Source: Kitasatospora herbaricolor
Lineage (GTDB): Bacteria > Actinomycetota > Actinomycetes > Streptomycetales > Streptomycetaceae
Direction of reading: 5' to 3'
NCBI RefSeq assembly: GCF_030813695.1
Contig: NZ_JAUSVA010000002.1
Span: forward strand, 2,666,001-2,730,000
DNA: 64,000 nt
Shown here: positions 16,645-24,251 of the stretch, piece by piece
How positions within the stretch are numbered: position 1 is the first letter of the stretch
Layout: each line of letters starts with the position of its first letter
Translations under genes and position numbers: made by a program
The notes under the pieces: model-generated
The model's database searches: none
Seen by the model: only the letters and a program-made list of their open reading frames with translations
Told to the model about the DNA's origin: nothing

Positions 16645-16998
16645 CTAGCTGAACGAGTCGCCGCAGGCGCAGGAGCCGGTGGCGTTCGGGTTGTCGATCG
16701 TGAAGCCCTGCTTCTCGATCGTGTCCACGAAGTCCACCGTGGCGCCGCCGAGGTACGGGGCGCTCATGCGGTCGGTGACGACCTTGACGCCGTTGAAGTC
16801 CTTGAGAACGTCGCCGTCGAGCGAGCGCTCGTCGAAGAAGAGCTGGTAACGAAGGCCGGAGCAGCCACCGGGCTGGACGGCGACGCGAAGCGCCAGGTCC
16901 TCGCGGCCTTCCTGCTCCAGCAGGCCCTTGACCTTGGCCGCGGCGGCATCGGTAAGGAGCAGACCACTCTCGACGGTGGTCTCGTCCTGGACGGTCAT
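16645..16998 (-). CDS. erpA: Iron-sulfur cluster carrier protein ErpA (A-type, HesB/IscA family)
   Basis: A 117-residue A-type carrier that delivers Fe-S clusters to apoproteins. The three cluster-binding cysteines are present: C46 (QPGGCSGLRYQ), and C110 and C112 (GSCACGDSFS) at the C-terminus. The length and the terminal CxCGxSF signature are those of ErpA/HesB. ATG 16998 was chosen, with GGGAGTAAG upstream. A longer in-frame reading has no family similarity. Likely clients in this window include the NadA, LipA and QcrA proteins (inference). A possible redox-sigma promoter lies 43-69 bases upstream. Confidence 0.92.
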   Translation of the reverse strand: MTVQDETTVESGLLLTDAAAAKVKGLLEQEGREDLALRVAVQPGGCSGLRYQLFFDERSLDGDVLKDFNGVKVVTDRMSAPYLGGATVDFVDTIEKQGFTIDNPNATGSCACGDSFS

Positions 16999-17040
16999 CT
17001 GCTTACTCCCGGTCGTTGACGACGATCTGCCGCCAGTACC

Positions 17041-17067
17041 AACCAGCGGCCACCCGGATTCATTTCC
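17041..17067 (-). promoter_or_regulatory. Possible SigR-type promoter of erpA
   Basis: On the minus strand, GGAAAT (17067-17062) and GTT (17043-17041) are separated by 18 bases. This is near the streptomycete SigR pattern GGAAT-N18/19-GTT but with one base off. It would give a leader of about 36 bases. Confidence 0.35.
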
Positions 17068-17209
17068 CCGGGCGGTGGTTCTTTCGGGGGACGGGATTCG
17101 CGGCCCGTTCCCGCACATTCCCCATGCTCGCACACCACGCGGGTATGGTCATCGCCCGATCCGCGGGAACCACCCACCCGGGGCGCCCCCGGTTGCCAGG
17201 ATGGGTGCC

Positions 17210-18097
17210 ATGATCCTGCGCCAGGTACGGGACAGTGCCGCCGACGCCGAGGCCGTGCGGCGGATCGCCCGCTCGGCCTTCCAGGACCTGGCCGCCCGGA
17301 CGGGCGACGCCGAGCGGTCGCAGGCACCCGAGGAGGAGGCGCGTACCGTCCAGCAGCTCGCCCGGACCAGGCATCTGGCCCGGACCGACCCGCAGGGGTG
17401 CTGGATCGCCGAGCACGACGGCGAGGCGGTGGGCGCGGCCCTGTCGATGCGCCGCGAAGGGGTGTGGATCCTGGCCCTGTTCGTGGTGCTGCCCGCCGCC
17501 CAGGGGCAGGGCGTGGGGCGGCTGCTGCTGGAGCAGGCGGCGGCCCACGGCCGCGGCTGCCTGCGCGGGCTGCTCTGCGCCTCGCCCTCCCCCGCCGCGG
17601 CCCGGCGCTACCGGCGGGCCGGGTTCACCCTGCACCCGGCGATGACCCTGGCCGGCCGGGTGGACCGGGCCGGCCTGCTGGACCCGGGCGACATCCCGGT
17701 GCACCCGGGCGGTCCGGTGCACCGGCACCTGCTGGACTCGGTGGACCGCAGCGCCCGTGGGGCCGCCCACGGGCCGGACCACGACTTCATGCTCGCCCAC
17801 TACGACGAGCTGCTGGTCGCGGACACCCTCGCGGGCAGCGGCTACTGCTACCGGGACGGCGGTTCGGTCAAGCTGCTGGCCGCGACGTCCAAGCGGATCG
17901 CCACCCGTCTGCTGCGCGAGGCGCTGGCCCGGGTGCCGGACGGCACGCAGGCCGATGTGGAGTTCCTCACCGCCGAGCAGGAGTGGGCCGTGGACGTGGG
18001 GCTGGAGGTCGGCCTCGCACTGGGGACGCGGGGGTACCTGGCGGTCCGGGGCATGCGTCCGCCGGCGCCGTACATCCCCAGCGGCGGCTTTCTCTGA
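17210..18097 (+). CDS. GNAT-family N-acetyltransferase
   Basis: A 295-residue protein with an N-terminal GNAT domain (about 1-150). The acetyl-CoA loop is seen in LALFVVLPAAQGQGVGRLLLEQAAAH, and the following strand in ARRYRRAGFTLHPAM. The C-terminal half (about 160-295; SVDRSARGAAHGPDHDFML, GYCYRDGGSVKLLAATSKRIATRLLREAL) repeats a GNAT-like pattern with a weak CoA loop, so a two-domain arrangement is likely. The substrate is unknown. ATG 17210 was preferred over 17201. No ribosome site is present, but a CAGGAT hexamer lies 7 bases upstream, typical of a leaderless transcript. It is divergent from erpA. Confidence 0.82.
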   Translation: MILRQVRDSAADAEAVRRIARSAFQDLAARTGDAERSQAPEEEARTVQQLARTRHLARTDPQGCWIAEHDGEAVGAALSMRREGVWILALFVVLPAAQGQGVGRLLLEQAAAHGRGCLRGLLCASPSPAAARRYRRAGFTLHPAMTLAGRVDRAGLLDPGDIPVHPGGPVHRHLLDSVDRSARGAAHGPDHDFMLAHYDELLVADTLAGSGYCYRDGGSVKLLAATSKRIATRLLREALARVPDGTQADVEFLTAEQEWAVDVGLEVGLALGTRGYLAVRGMRPPAPYIPSGGFL

Positions 18098-18110
18098 CCC
18101 CGGCCGGACG

Positions 18111-18144
18111 GCCCGTGAGCCCGCGGCTTCACGGGCTCACGGGC
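18111..18144. terminator. Bidirectional stem-loop between the GNAT and decarboxylase genes
   Basis: Arms 18111-18123 and 18132-18144 form a perfect 13-bp stem with an 8-base loop. The second arm belongs to a run of three direct CGGGCTCA repeats (18132-18155). Confidence 0.75.
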
Positions 18145-18176
18145 TCACGGGCTCGGCAGCCCGCCGGCTCATCGGT

Positions 18177-19544
18177 TCACGCCATGGTGTCGAGGATCTC
18201 CTGGACCATCTCCATCGTGGTGCCCGGGTGCAGGAAGGCGAACCGGGCCACCGTCTCGCCGTCCCAGCCGGTGGGGGTGACGAAGCCGATCTGGTCCGCG
18301 AGCAGCTGCTGCGACCAGCGGTAGTAGTCGTCGTGGGTCCAGCCCTTGCGCCGGAAGCAGACGGCGGACAGCTGCGGGTCGTGCAGCAGCTCCAGGTGCT
18401 CGGTGCCGCGGATCACCCGGGCGCTCTCCCGGGCCAGGCGCAGGCCCTCCTCGATCGCGTCGGTGTAGGCGTCGGTGCCGTGCACGGCGAGCGAGAACCA
18501 GAGCGGCAGGCCGCGGGCGCGCCGGGTGAGGTGGTAGGCGTAGTCGGTGGGGTTCCACTCGTCGCCCTCGGTGTGCAGGACGTCCAGGTAGGAGGCGTCC
18601 TGGGTGTGCACGGCGCGGGCCAGCTGCGGGTTGCGGTAGATCAGCGCGGCGCAGTCGAACGGGGCGAACAGCCACTTGTGCGGGTCCACCACGAAGGAGT
18701 CGGCGTGCTCGATGCCGTTGTAGCGCTCGCGGACGGAGGGGGCGAACAGCCCGGCCCCGCCGTACGCGCCGTCGACGTGGAACCAGAGTCCGCGCTCGCG
18801 GGTGACCTCGGAGAGGCCCTGGAGGTCGTCGACGATGCCCTCGTTGGTGGTGCCGGCGGTGCCGACGACGGCGATCACGGTCTCCGGGTGCGGGTCCGCG
18901 GCGAGGGCGGCGCGCAGCGCCTCGCCGGTGAAGCGGCGGTCCACGGTCGGGACGACGAACGCCTCGACGCCGATGATGTTGAAGGTGTTCTTGACGGAGG
19001 AGTGCACCTGGTCCGCGACGGCGATCCGCAGGGTGGCCTCGCGGCCCACGCCGAGCTTGCGGCGGGCGGTGTCGCGGGCGACGACCAGCGCGGAGAGGTT
19101 GCCGGCCGAGCCGCCGGAGACGAAGGTGCCGCCGGCCGTCTCCGGCAGGCCGGCCCGGTCCGCGATCAGGCGCAGCACCTGGTTCTCGGCGGCGATCGCG
19201 CCGGCCGCCTCCAGCCAGGAGATGCCCTGGAGGGAGGCGCAGGAGACCACCATGTCGAAGAGCAGCGCGGCCTTGGTGGGGGCGCAGGGGATGAACGAGA
19301 GGTAGCGGGGGCTGTCGGCGGAGATCACCGCGCGGGAGAGCTCGTGGTCGTACAGCTTGAGCACGTCGGCGGGGTTGTTGCCGGTGGCGTTCAGGACGCC
19401 GGCCAGCCGGGCCCGCAGGTGGTCGCCGTCGCCGGGGTGGTCGAGCGGCACCGGGTCGTACTGCAGCCGCTCGCGCATGTAGTCGAATACCAGGTCGACC
19501 AGCTCGCTGTCGGGCCGGTGCATGCGGTGGGGGGCTGCGGACAC
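18177..19544 (-). CDS. PLP-dependent group II decarboxylase (aromatic amino acid/diaminobutyrate type)
   Basis: A 455-residue PLP enzyme of the group II decarboxylase family. Signature regions are PRYLSFIPCAPTKAALLFDMVV, FVSGGSAGNLSALVVARD (phosphate loop), VGTAGTTNEGIVDD, WFHVDGAYGGAGLF and the PLP lysine K290 in VDPHKWLFAPFDCA. The last residues are DTMA. Substrates of the family include tyrosine, tryptophan, phenylalanine, glutamate and 2,4-diaminobutyrate. The sequence alone does not decide. GTG 19544 was chosen because GAGAGGG sits 6 bases upstream. ATG 19523 is an alternative. The Lrp-family gene upstream on the same strand is the likely regulator. Confidence 0.88.
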   Translation of the reverse strand: MSAAPHRMHRPDSELVDLVFDYMRERLQYDPVPLDHPGDGDHLRARLAGVLNATGNNPADVLKLYDHELSRAVISADSPRYLSFIPCAPTKAALLFDMVVSCASLQGISWLEAAGAIAAENQVLRLIADRAGLPETAGGTFVSGGSAGNLSALVVARDTARRKLGVGREATLRIAVADQVHSSVKNTFNIIGVEAFVVPTVDRRFTGEALRAALAADPHPETVIAVVGTAGTTNEGIVDDLQGLSEVTRERGLWFHVDGAYGGAGLFAPSVRERYNGIEHADSFVVDPHKWLFAPFDCAALIYRNPQLARAVHTQDASYLDVLHTEGDEWNPTDYAYHLTRRARGLPLWFSLAVHGTDAYTDAIEEGLRLARESARVIRGTEHLELLHDPQLSAVCFRRKGWTHDDYYRWSQQLLADQIGFVTPTGWDGETVARFAFLHPGTTMEMVQEILDTMA

Positions 19545-19700
19545 GGGTGTCCCTCTCGGCTGTCGGGGGTCGGGGAGGCGGGCCGCGCGGCTGGGGAGCG
19601 CGGGGCGGACCGGCATGATCAGCCTAGGCAGCGGGGCGGTCCGCACGCGCGTCGGAACCCGGCCGGTGGGGCAGCTTTCGGGCGTGTTCGGGGGCCTCCG

Positions 19701-19715
19701 CGCAGGATTCCTGCG
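19701..19715. promoter_or_regulatory. 15-bp palindrome upstream of the decarboxylase gene
   Basis: CGCAGGATTCCTGCG has perfect 7-bp arms around one central base. It lies 157 bp upstream of the decarboxylase start and 110 bp beyond the end of the Lrp gene. Its size fits an Lrp/AsnC operator, but no consensus is known to me for this regulator. Confidence 0.35.
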
Positions 19716-19824
19716 TGGGGCCGGTGGGGCGGGCGGTGCGGTGGGTGGCGGGCCCGGCGGGCGGCCCGAGGGGGCCGGTGGGGCCCGGGGGGGCCGAGCC
19801 CAGGACCGGGCCGGGCCCCGGCGC

Positions 19825-20289
19825 TCAGCCGATCAGGCGGGAGAGGACCACCGAGCTGCGGCTGCGCTGGACGCCCGGCTCCTTGCGGATCCGCTCGATC
19901 ACGGCCTCCAGGTGCCCGGTGTCGGAGGCCCGCAGGTGGACCAGCGCGTCGGGGTCGCCGGTGACCGTCCAGGCGGCGACCACCTCGGGGAACTGGCGCA
20001 GGCTGGCGAGGATCTCCTCGGGGGCGGTCCGCTCCCGGCAGTACACCTCGACGAACGCCTCGGTCTGCCAGCCGAGCAGCGCCGGGTCCAGCACGACGGT
20101 GAAGCCGCGGACGACTCCGCGGGCCCGCAACCGGTCGATCCGGCGGCGCACGGCGGTCGCGGAGAGGTTCACCAGCAGGCCGATCTCGGCGTACGAGGCG
20201 CGGCCGTCGCGGCCCAGCTGGGCGAGCACGAGCCGGTCGGTCTCGTCCAGGGAGGCTCCGCCCGGCTCCGGCGGTCGGCTCGTGCTCAT
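19825..20289 (-). CDS. Lrp/AsnC-family transcriptional regulator
   Basis: A 154-residue regulator. The N-terminal AsnC-type helix-turn-helix is LDETDRLVLAQLGRDGRASYAEIGLLVNLSATAVRRRIDRLRARGVVRGFTVVLDP. The C-terminal RAM/ligand domain runs from about residue 75 (TEAFVEVYCRERTAPEEILASLRQFPEVVAAWTVTGDPDALVHLRASDTGHLEAVIERI). Such proteins sense amino acids and form octamers. It lies upstream of the decarboxylase on the same strand with a 280-base gap, and control of amino acid decarboxylation is the simplest inference. GGGAG precedes ATG 20289. Confidence 0.9.
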   Translation of the reverse strand: MSTSRPPEPGGASLDETDRLVLAQLGRDGRASYAEIGLLVNLSATAVRRRIDRLRARGVVRGFTVVLDPALLGWQTEAFVEVYCRERTAPEEILASLRQFPEVVAAWTVTGDPDALVHLRASDTGHLEAVIERIRKEPGVQRSRSSVVLSRLIG

Positions 20290-20372
20290 CGGTGCGGGGC
20301 TCCCGGTCGTGCGGTGTGCTGGGCGGTGATCCGCGGAAACGGTTCACCGCCCATTCTGGGGGATCGGGCCGG

Positions 20373-21326
20373 TCAGTCCACCAGGAGCACGATCTTGCCC
20401 CTGGTCCGGCCCTCCGCGCTCAGCGCCTGGGCGGAGGCGGCCTGGGCGAGCGGCAGGGTGCAGGCGACGGTGACGGTGAGCCGGCCCTCGTCGGCGAGTT
20501 CGGCGAGCGCGGTGAGGTCCGCGGTGTCCGGGCGGCCCCAGACGTAGTGGCCGCCGCGGGCGACCACGCCGTAGTCGGCGACGGAGGCGATCCGGGCGGG
20601 GTCGGCGACCAGTCCGGCGGAGACCGCGACGGCGTCGCCGCCGACCAGGTCCAGGGCGGCGTCGACCCCCCGGGGGGCCAGCTCCCGGACCCGCTCGGCC
20701 AGTCCGTCGCCGTACGCGACCGGCTCGGCGCCGAGCTCCCGCAGGTAGGCGTGGTTGCGCGGGCCGGCGGTGCCGATCACCCGGGCGCCGAGCGCCCTGG
20801 CGATCTGGACGGCGAGGTGGCCGACGCCGCCTGCGGCCGCGTGCACCAGCACGGTCTCGCCGGCCTTGATCCGCAGGGCCTTGACCAGGCTCCGGTGGGC
20901 GGTGAGCCCGGCCAGCGGGAGGCCTCCGGCCTGTGCCCAGTCGAGCGCGGCGGGCTTGCGGGCCAGGGTGCGCACGGGCGCGGCGACCAGTTCGGCGTAG
21001 GTACCGTGCTCGACTGCGTCCTTGCGGACGTAGCCGATCACCTCGTCGCCGGGCGCGAACTCGGTGACCGCCCCGCCGACGGCCCGGACCACGCCCGCCA
21101 CGTCCCAGCCCGGGATCAGCGGGAAGCGCACGTCGAAGGTGCCGTCGAGGCGTCCTTCGCGGACCTTCCAGTCGACCGGGTTGACCCCGGCGGCCCGCAC
21201 CTCGACGAGCACCGAGTCCGGGCCGACCTTGGGGTCGGGGAGGTCGGTCCACTCGACGACCTCCGGGCCGCCGTACTGCCTGATCGCGATTGCCTTCATC
21301 CGGCCAGCCAACCTCAGGAGCCCCAT
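20373..21326 (-). CDS. NADPH:quinone oxidoreductase-like protein (MDR superfamily)
   Basis: A zinc-free medium-chain dehydrogenase/reductase of the quinone oxidoreductase type. The N-terminal GroES-like domain reads MKAIAIRQYGGPEVVEWTDLPDPKVGPDSVLVEVRAAGVNPVDWKVREG, then FPLIPGWDVAGVV and GDEVIGYV. The Rossmann NADPH-binding motif is ETVLVHAAAGGVGHLAVQIARALGARVIGTA. It ends GRTRGKIVLLVD, a usual C-terminus for this subfamily. ATG 21326 (317 residues) was chosen for its GGGAGG five bases upstream. ATG 21299, where homologues usually begin, is the alternative. It is divergent from nadA across a palindromic control region. The substrate is unknown. Confidence 0.85.
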   Translation of the reverse strand: MGLLRLAGRMKAIAIRQYGGPEVVEWTDLPDPKVGPDSVLVEVRAAGVNPVDWKVREGRLDGTFDVRFPLIPGWDVAGVVRAVGGAVTEFAPGDEVIGYVRKDAVEHGTYAELVAAPVRTLARKPAALDWAQAGGLPLAGLTAHRSLVKALRIKAGETVLVHAAAGGVGHLAVQIARALGARVIGTAGPRNHAYLRELGAEPVAYGDGLAERVRELAPRGVDAALDLVGGDAVAVSAGLVADPARIASVADYGVVARGGHYVWGRPDTADLTALAELADEGRLTVTVACTLPLAQAASAQALSAEGRTRGKIVLLVD

Positions 21327-21404
21327 GAACACCTCCCGGTACACGCCGGGAAGACTCCGCTTGGTCGAGCGGTTCTGATCACATCGACAGGACGGCCATC
21401 GTCA

Positions 21405-21442
21405 ATCTGACGCTAACCGGGTTATGATAGATAACGTCAGAT
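21405..21442. promoter_or_regulatory. Palindromic control region between the oxidoreductase gene and nadA
   Basis: An AT-rich island with an inverted repeat of ATCTGACG type (21405-21417 against 21430-21442, 11 of 13 positions). It overlaps a perfect inner palindrome GTTATGATAGATAAC (21421-21435). TATGAT (21423-21428) inside it could be a -10 element. The arrangement looks like an operator over a divergent promoter. NAD-responsive control of nadA is known in other bacteria, but the regulator here is not identified. Confidence 0.6.
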
Positions 21443-21495
21443 AGACGAGAAGGCCGCTTCGACAAAACCCGGCCGGCACAGGAGGGCACCCGCCC

Positions 21496-22677
21496 GTGAC
21501 CACCACCACTGAGACCTACGGCGTCGACCCCACCCCGACGCCGCTCGCGCTGCTGCTGCTCGGCCGCGAGGCCGACCCCAACAGCGAGCGCGGCGTCGAG
21601 TGCCCCGGGGACCTGCCCGCCGCCTCCGACCCCGATCTCGTCGAGCGGGCCCGCGCGGCCAAGGCCGCCCTCGGAGACCGCGTCTTCATCCTCGGCCACC
21701 ACTACCAGCGCGACGAGGTCATCGAGTTCGCCGACGTCACGGGCGACTCGTTCAAGCTCGCCCGGGACGCCGCCGCCCGGCCGGAGGCCGAGTACATCGT
21801 GTTCTGCGGCGTGCACTTCATGGCGGAGTCCGCGGACATCCTGACCGGCCCGGCGCAGCAGGTCATCCTCCCCGACCTCGCGGCCGGCTGTTCGATGGCC
21901 GACATGGCCACCGCCGAGCAGGTCGCCGAGTGCTGGGACGTGCTCACCGACGCCGGCATAGCCGATGTCACCGTGCCGGTCTCGTACATGAACTCCTCGG
22001 CCGACATCAAGGCCTTCACCGGCAAGCACGGCGGCACCATCTGCACCTCCTCCAACGCCGAGCGCGCGCTGGAGTGGGCCTTCGAGCAGGGCCAGAAGGT
22101 GCTCTTCCTGCCGGACCAGCACCTGGGCCGCAACACCGCCGTCCGCGAGATGGGCCTGTCGCTGGACGACTGCGTGCTCTACAACCCGCACAAGCCGAAC
22201 GGCGGGCTGACCGAGCAGCAACTGCGCGACGCCAAGATGATCCTGTGGCGCGGGCACTGCTCGGTGCACGGCCGGTTCTCGCTGGACTCGGTGAACGACG
22301 TCCGCGCCCGCATCCCCGGCGTGACGGTGCTGGTGCACCCCGAGTGCAAGCACGAGGTGGTCTCCGCGGCCGACATGGTGGGCTCGACCGAGTACATCAT
22401 CAAGGCGCTGGACGCCGCCGAGCCCGGCTCCAAGTGGGCCATCGGCACCGAGCTGAACCTCGTCCGCCGGCTCGCCAAGGCGCACCCGGACAAGGAGGTC
22501 GTCTTCCTGGACCGGGCGGTCTGCTTCTGCTCGACCATGAACCGGATCGACCTGCCGCACCTGGTCTGGGCGCTGGAGTCGCTGGTCGAGGGCCGGGTGC
22601 CGAACGTGATCACGGTCGACCCCGAGACCGAGAAGTACGCCAAGGCCGCGCTCGACCGGATGCTCGCCCTGCCGTAG
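21496..22677 (+). CDS. nadA: Quinolinate synthase A
   Basis: NadA condenses iminoaspartate with dihydroxyacetone phosphate to quinolinate in de novo NAD synthesis and needs a [4Fe-4S] cluster. The 393-residue protein has FILGHHYQRDEVIEFAD (65-80), C104 (VFCGVHFMAESA), DLAAGCSMADMA, PVSYMNSSADIKAF, C255 (WRGHCSVHGRF) and C343/C345 (AVCFCSTMNRIDLPHL). C104, C255 and one Cys of the last pair are the expected cluster ligands. Start is GTG 21496 with GGAGG 10 bases upstream. No nadB or nadC follows directly. Instead there is a strong terminator. Confidence 0.95.
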   Translation: MTTTTETYGVDPTPTPLALLLLGREADPNSERGVECPGDLPAASDPDLVERARAAKAALGDRVFILGHHYQRDEVIEFADVTGDSFKLARDAAARPEAEYIVFCGVHFMAESADILTGPAQQVILPDLAAGCSMADMATAEQVAECWDVLTDAGIADVTVPVSYMNSSADIKAFTGKHGGTICTSSNAERALEWAFEQGQKVLFLPDQHLGRNTAVREMGLSLDDCVLYNPHKPNGGLTEQQLRDAKMILWRGHCSVHGRFSLDSVNDVRARIPGVTVLVHPECKHEVVSAADMVGSTEYIIKALDAAEPGSKWAIGTELNLVRRLAKAHPDKEVVFLDRAVCFCSTMNRIDLPHLVWALESLVEGRVPNVITVDPETEKYAKAALDRMLALP

Positions 22678-22699
22678 CCGGCGGCGGGCCCCGCGGTCG

Positions 22700-22753
22700 C
22701 GGGCATGTGTGAGGGCGGGCACCCCGGGGGGTGCCCGCCCTCACACATGCCCG
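22700..22753. terminator. Perfect 26-bp inverted repeat between nadA and pspAA
   Basis: Arms 22700-22725 and 22728-22753 are exact reverse complements, separated by two bases. It lies 22 bases after nadA and 37 before the stop of the convergent pspAA, so it should terminate both. Confidence 0.85.
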
Positions 22754-22790
22754 TCCGCGTCCGGCGGCCGGCCGCAAGACCGCCCCGGAC

Positions 22791-23090
22791 CTAGCCGTAC
22801 TCGGGGATTCCCGGGATCAGCCCGTCGCCCTCGGCCCGCAGCAGCTGCCGGACCTCCTCGATGGTCGCCTCGGCGTCGGGGAGGATCAGGTCGGACGGCT
22901 CCAGCGAGTCGTCCGGCAGCGGACTGCCGAACTCCTTCACCGCCGCCAGCAGGCTGTCCAGCGCGGACCTGAAGTGCTCCTCGTCCCCCGACTCCAGCGC
23001 ACGCAGCAGATCGTCGTCCAGCTCGTTGAGCCGGTTCAGGTGGTCGTCGGCCACCTGGAACTGCCCTTCCCCCATGACCCTCATGATCAT
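22791..23090 (-). CDS. pspAA: PspA-associated protein PspAA
   Basis: A 99-residue acidic, helical, soluble protein encoded 46 bases downstream of pspA. The pattern MRVMGEGQFQVADDHLNRLNELDDDLLRALESGDEEHFRSALDSLLAAVKEFGSPLPDDSLEPSDLILPDAEATIEEVRQLL is that of the PspAA partner found beside PspA in actinobacteria. It is thought to work with PspA in the membrane stress response, but its exact role is not settled. ATG 23090 or 23084 may be the start. They differ by two residues. Confidence 0.82.
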   Translation of the reverse strand: MIMRVMGEGQFQVADDHLNRLNELDDDLLRALESGDEEHFRSALDSLLAAVKEFGSPLPDDSLEPSDLILPDAEATIEEVRQLLRAEGDGLIPGIPEYG

Positions 23091-23136
23091 GCCGCTGCGT
23101 CTCCCTGCTGTCGTGGCCGATGCCGTAGGAGTGGGA

Positions 23137-23937
23137 TCACTTGTTGTAGTTGATCGTCCCCGGTGTGTCCTGCTTGTCCTGCGTACCGGGCTTGCCCTGC
23201 TCGATGGCCGGCTGCGCGGCCGCGGGGCCGCCGGTGAGCTCGGCCTTCATCCGGGCCAGCTCCAGCTCGACGTCGGAGCCGCCGGCCACCCGCTCCAGCT
23301 CGGCCTCGATGTCGTCCTTGCGGCCGAGACCGCTGGCGTCGTCGAGCGCGCCGGAGGCCAGCAGCTCGTCGATCGCACCGGCCCGGGCCTGCATCTGGGC
23401 CGTCTTGTCCTCGGCCCGCTGGATCGCCAGGCCCACGTCGCCCATCTCCTCCGAGATCCCGGAGAAGGACTCCGCGATCCGGGTCTGCGCCTGGGCGGCG
23501 GTGTAGGTGGCCTTGATGGTCTCCTTCTTCGTCCGGAAGGCGTCCACCTTGGCCTGCAGCCGCTGGGAGGCGAGCGTGAGCTTCTCCTCCTCGGCCTGGA
23601 GCTGCTGGTACTGCGTCTCCAGGTCGGTGATCTGCGACTGCATGTTGGCCTTGCGGGTCAGGGCCTCGCGCGCGAGGTCCTCCCGGCCGAGCGAGAGCGC
23701 CTTGCGCCCCTGGTCCTCGTACTTCGCGGACTGCTGCTGCAGCTGGGTCAGCTGAAGCTCCAGGCGCTTGCGCGAGGTGGCCACGTCGGCCACGCCCCTG
23801 CGCACCTTCTGCAGCAGTTCGAGCTGCTTCTGGTACGAGTAGTCGAGCGTTTCACGCGGATCTTCTGCACGGTCCAGGGCCTTGTTGGCCTTGGACTTGA
23901 AGATCAGCCCCATACGCTTCATGATTCCGTCGCTCAT
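23137..23937 (-). CDS. pspA: Phage shock protein A homologue (PspA/IM30 family)
   Basis: A 266-residue peripheral membrane protein that binds stressed membranes through an amphipathic N-terminal helix and oligomerises. It begins MKRMGLIFKSKANKALDRAEDPRETLDYSYQKQLELLQKVRRGVADV, a hallmark of the family, followed by about 170 residues of coiled-coil helix (ATSRKRLELQLTQLQQQSAKYEDQG to RIAESFSGISEEMGD). A flexible C-terminal tail rich in Gly, Gln and Asp follows. ATG 23937 is used, and ATG 23922 is equally plausible. It is cotranscribed with pspAA and divergent from a membrane protein gene. Confidence 0.93.
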   Translation of the reverse strand: MSDGIMKRMGLIFKSKANKALDRAEDPRETLDYSYQKQLELLQKVRRGVADVATSRKRLELQLTQLQQQSAKYEDQGRKALSLGREDLAREALTRKANMQSQITDLETQYQQLQAEEEKLTLASQRLQAKVDAFRTKKETIKATYTAAQAQTRIAESFSGISEEMGDVGLAIQRAEDKTAQMQARAGAIDELLASGALDDASGLGRKDDIEAELERVAGGSDVELELARMKAELTGGPAAAQPAIEQGKPGTQDKQDTPGTINYNK

Positions 23938-24251
23938 GGGCCTCGGGTGCCCCCTTCTCCGGCCTGCGGTCTCAGTCTCGTTACCAGACACGACGAGTGT
24001 ATGTGCAGCGAGGCCATCGCCGCAGTGCACCTGCCTGCAACAAGACTGCTACAGCCACGGGTGCCGATGCCTCATCCCGGGGGTGGAAACCGACCCCGAT
24101 TTCATGATCCGGCAGGGGGAGGGAACCCCGTACTGGACGCGCCGGTCCTCAGGGCCGGAACCTCGGAAGATCCTCCTCGGAATCTTGATCGATATCTGTT
24201 TGGGTCCGACGGCACGGGAAGAAGCGTCCGCGCACCACGTACGCTGGGGGT
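23938..24251. other. Divergent intergenic region, pspA / DUF3043 gene
   Basis: 314 bases with no gene and a lower G+C content than its surroundings. TACACT on the minus strand (about 23996-24001) is a possible pspA -10 element. TACGCT (24240-24245) is 6 bases before the GTG of the membrane protein gene and suggests a leaderless start. No clear stress-sigma consensus was recognised. Confidence 0.4.

Noticed and set aside
21423-21428. TATGAT as a firm -10 element for nadA
   Set aside because: The hexamer is good but no -35 sequence lies at 16-18 bases. It is kept only as part of the palindromic control region.
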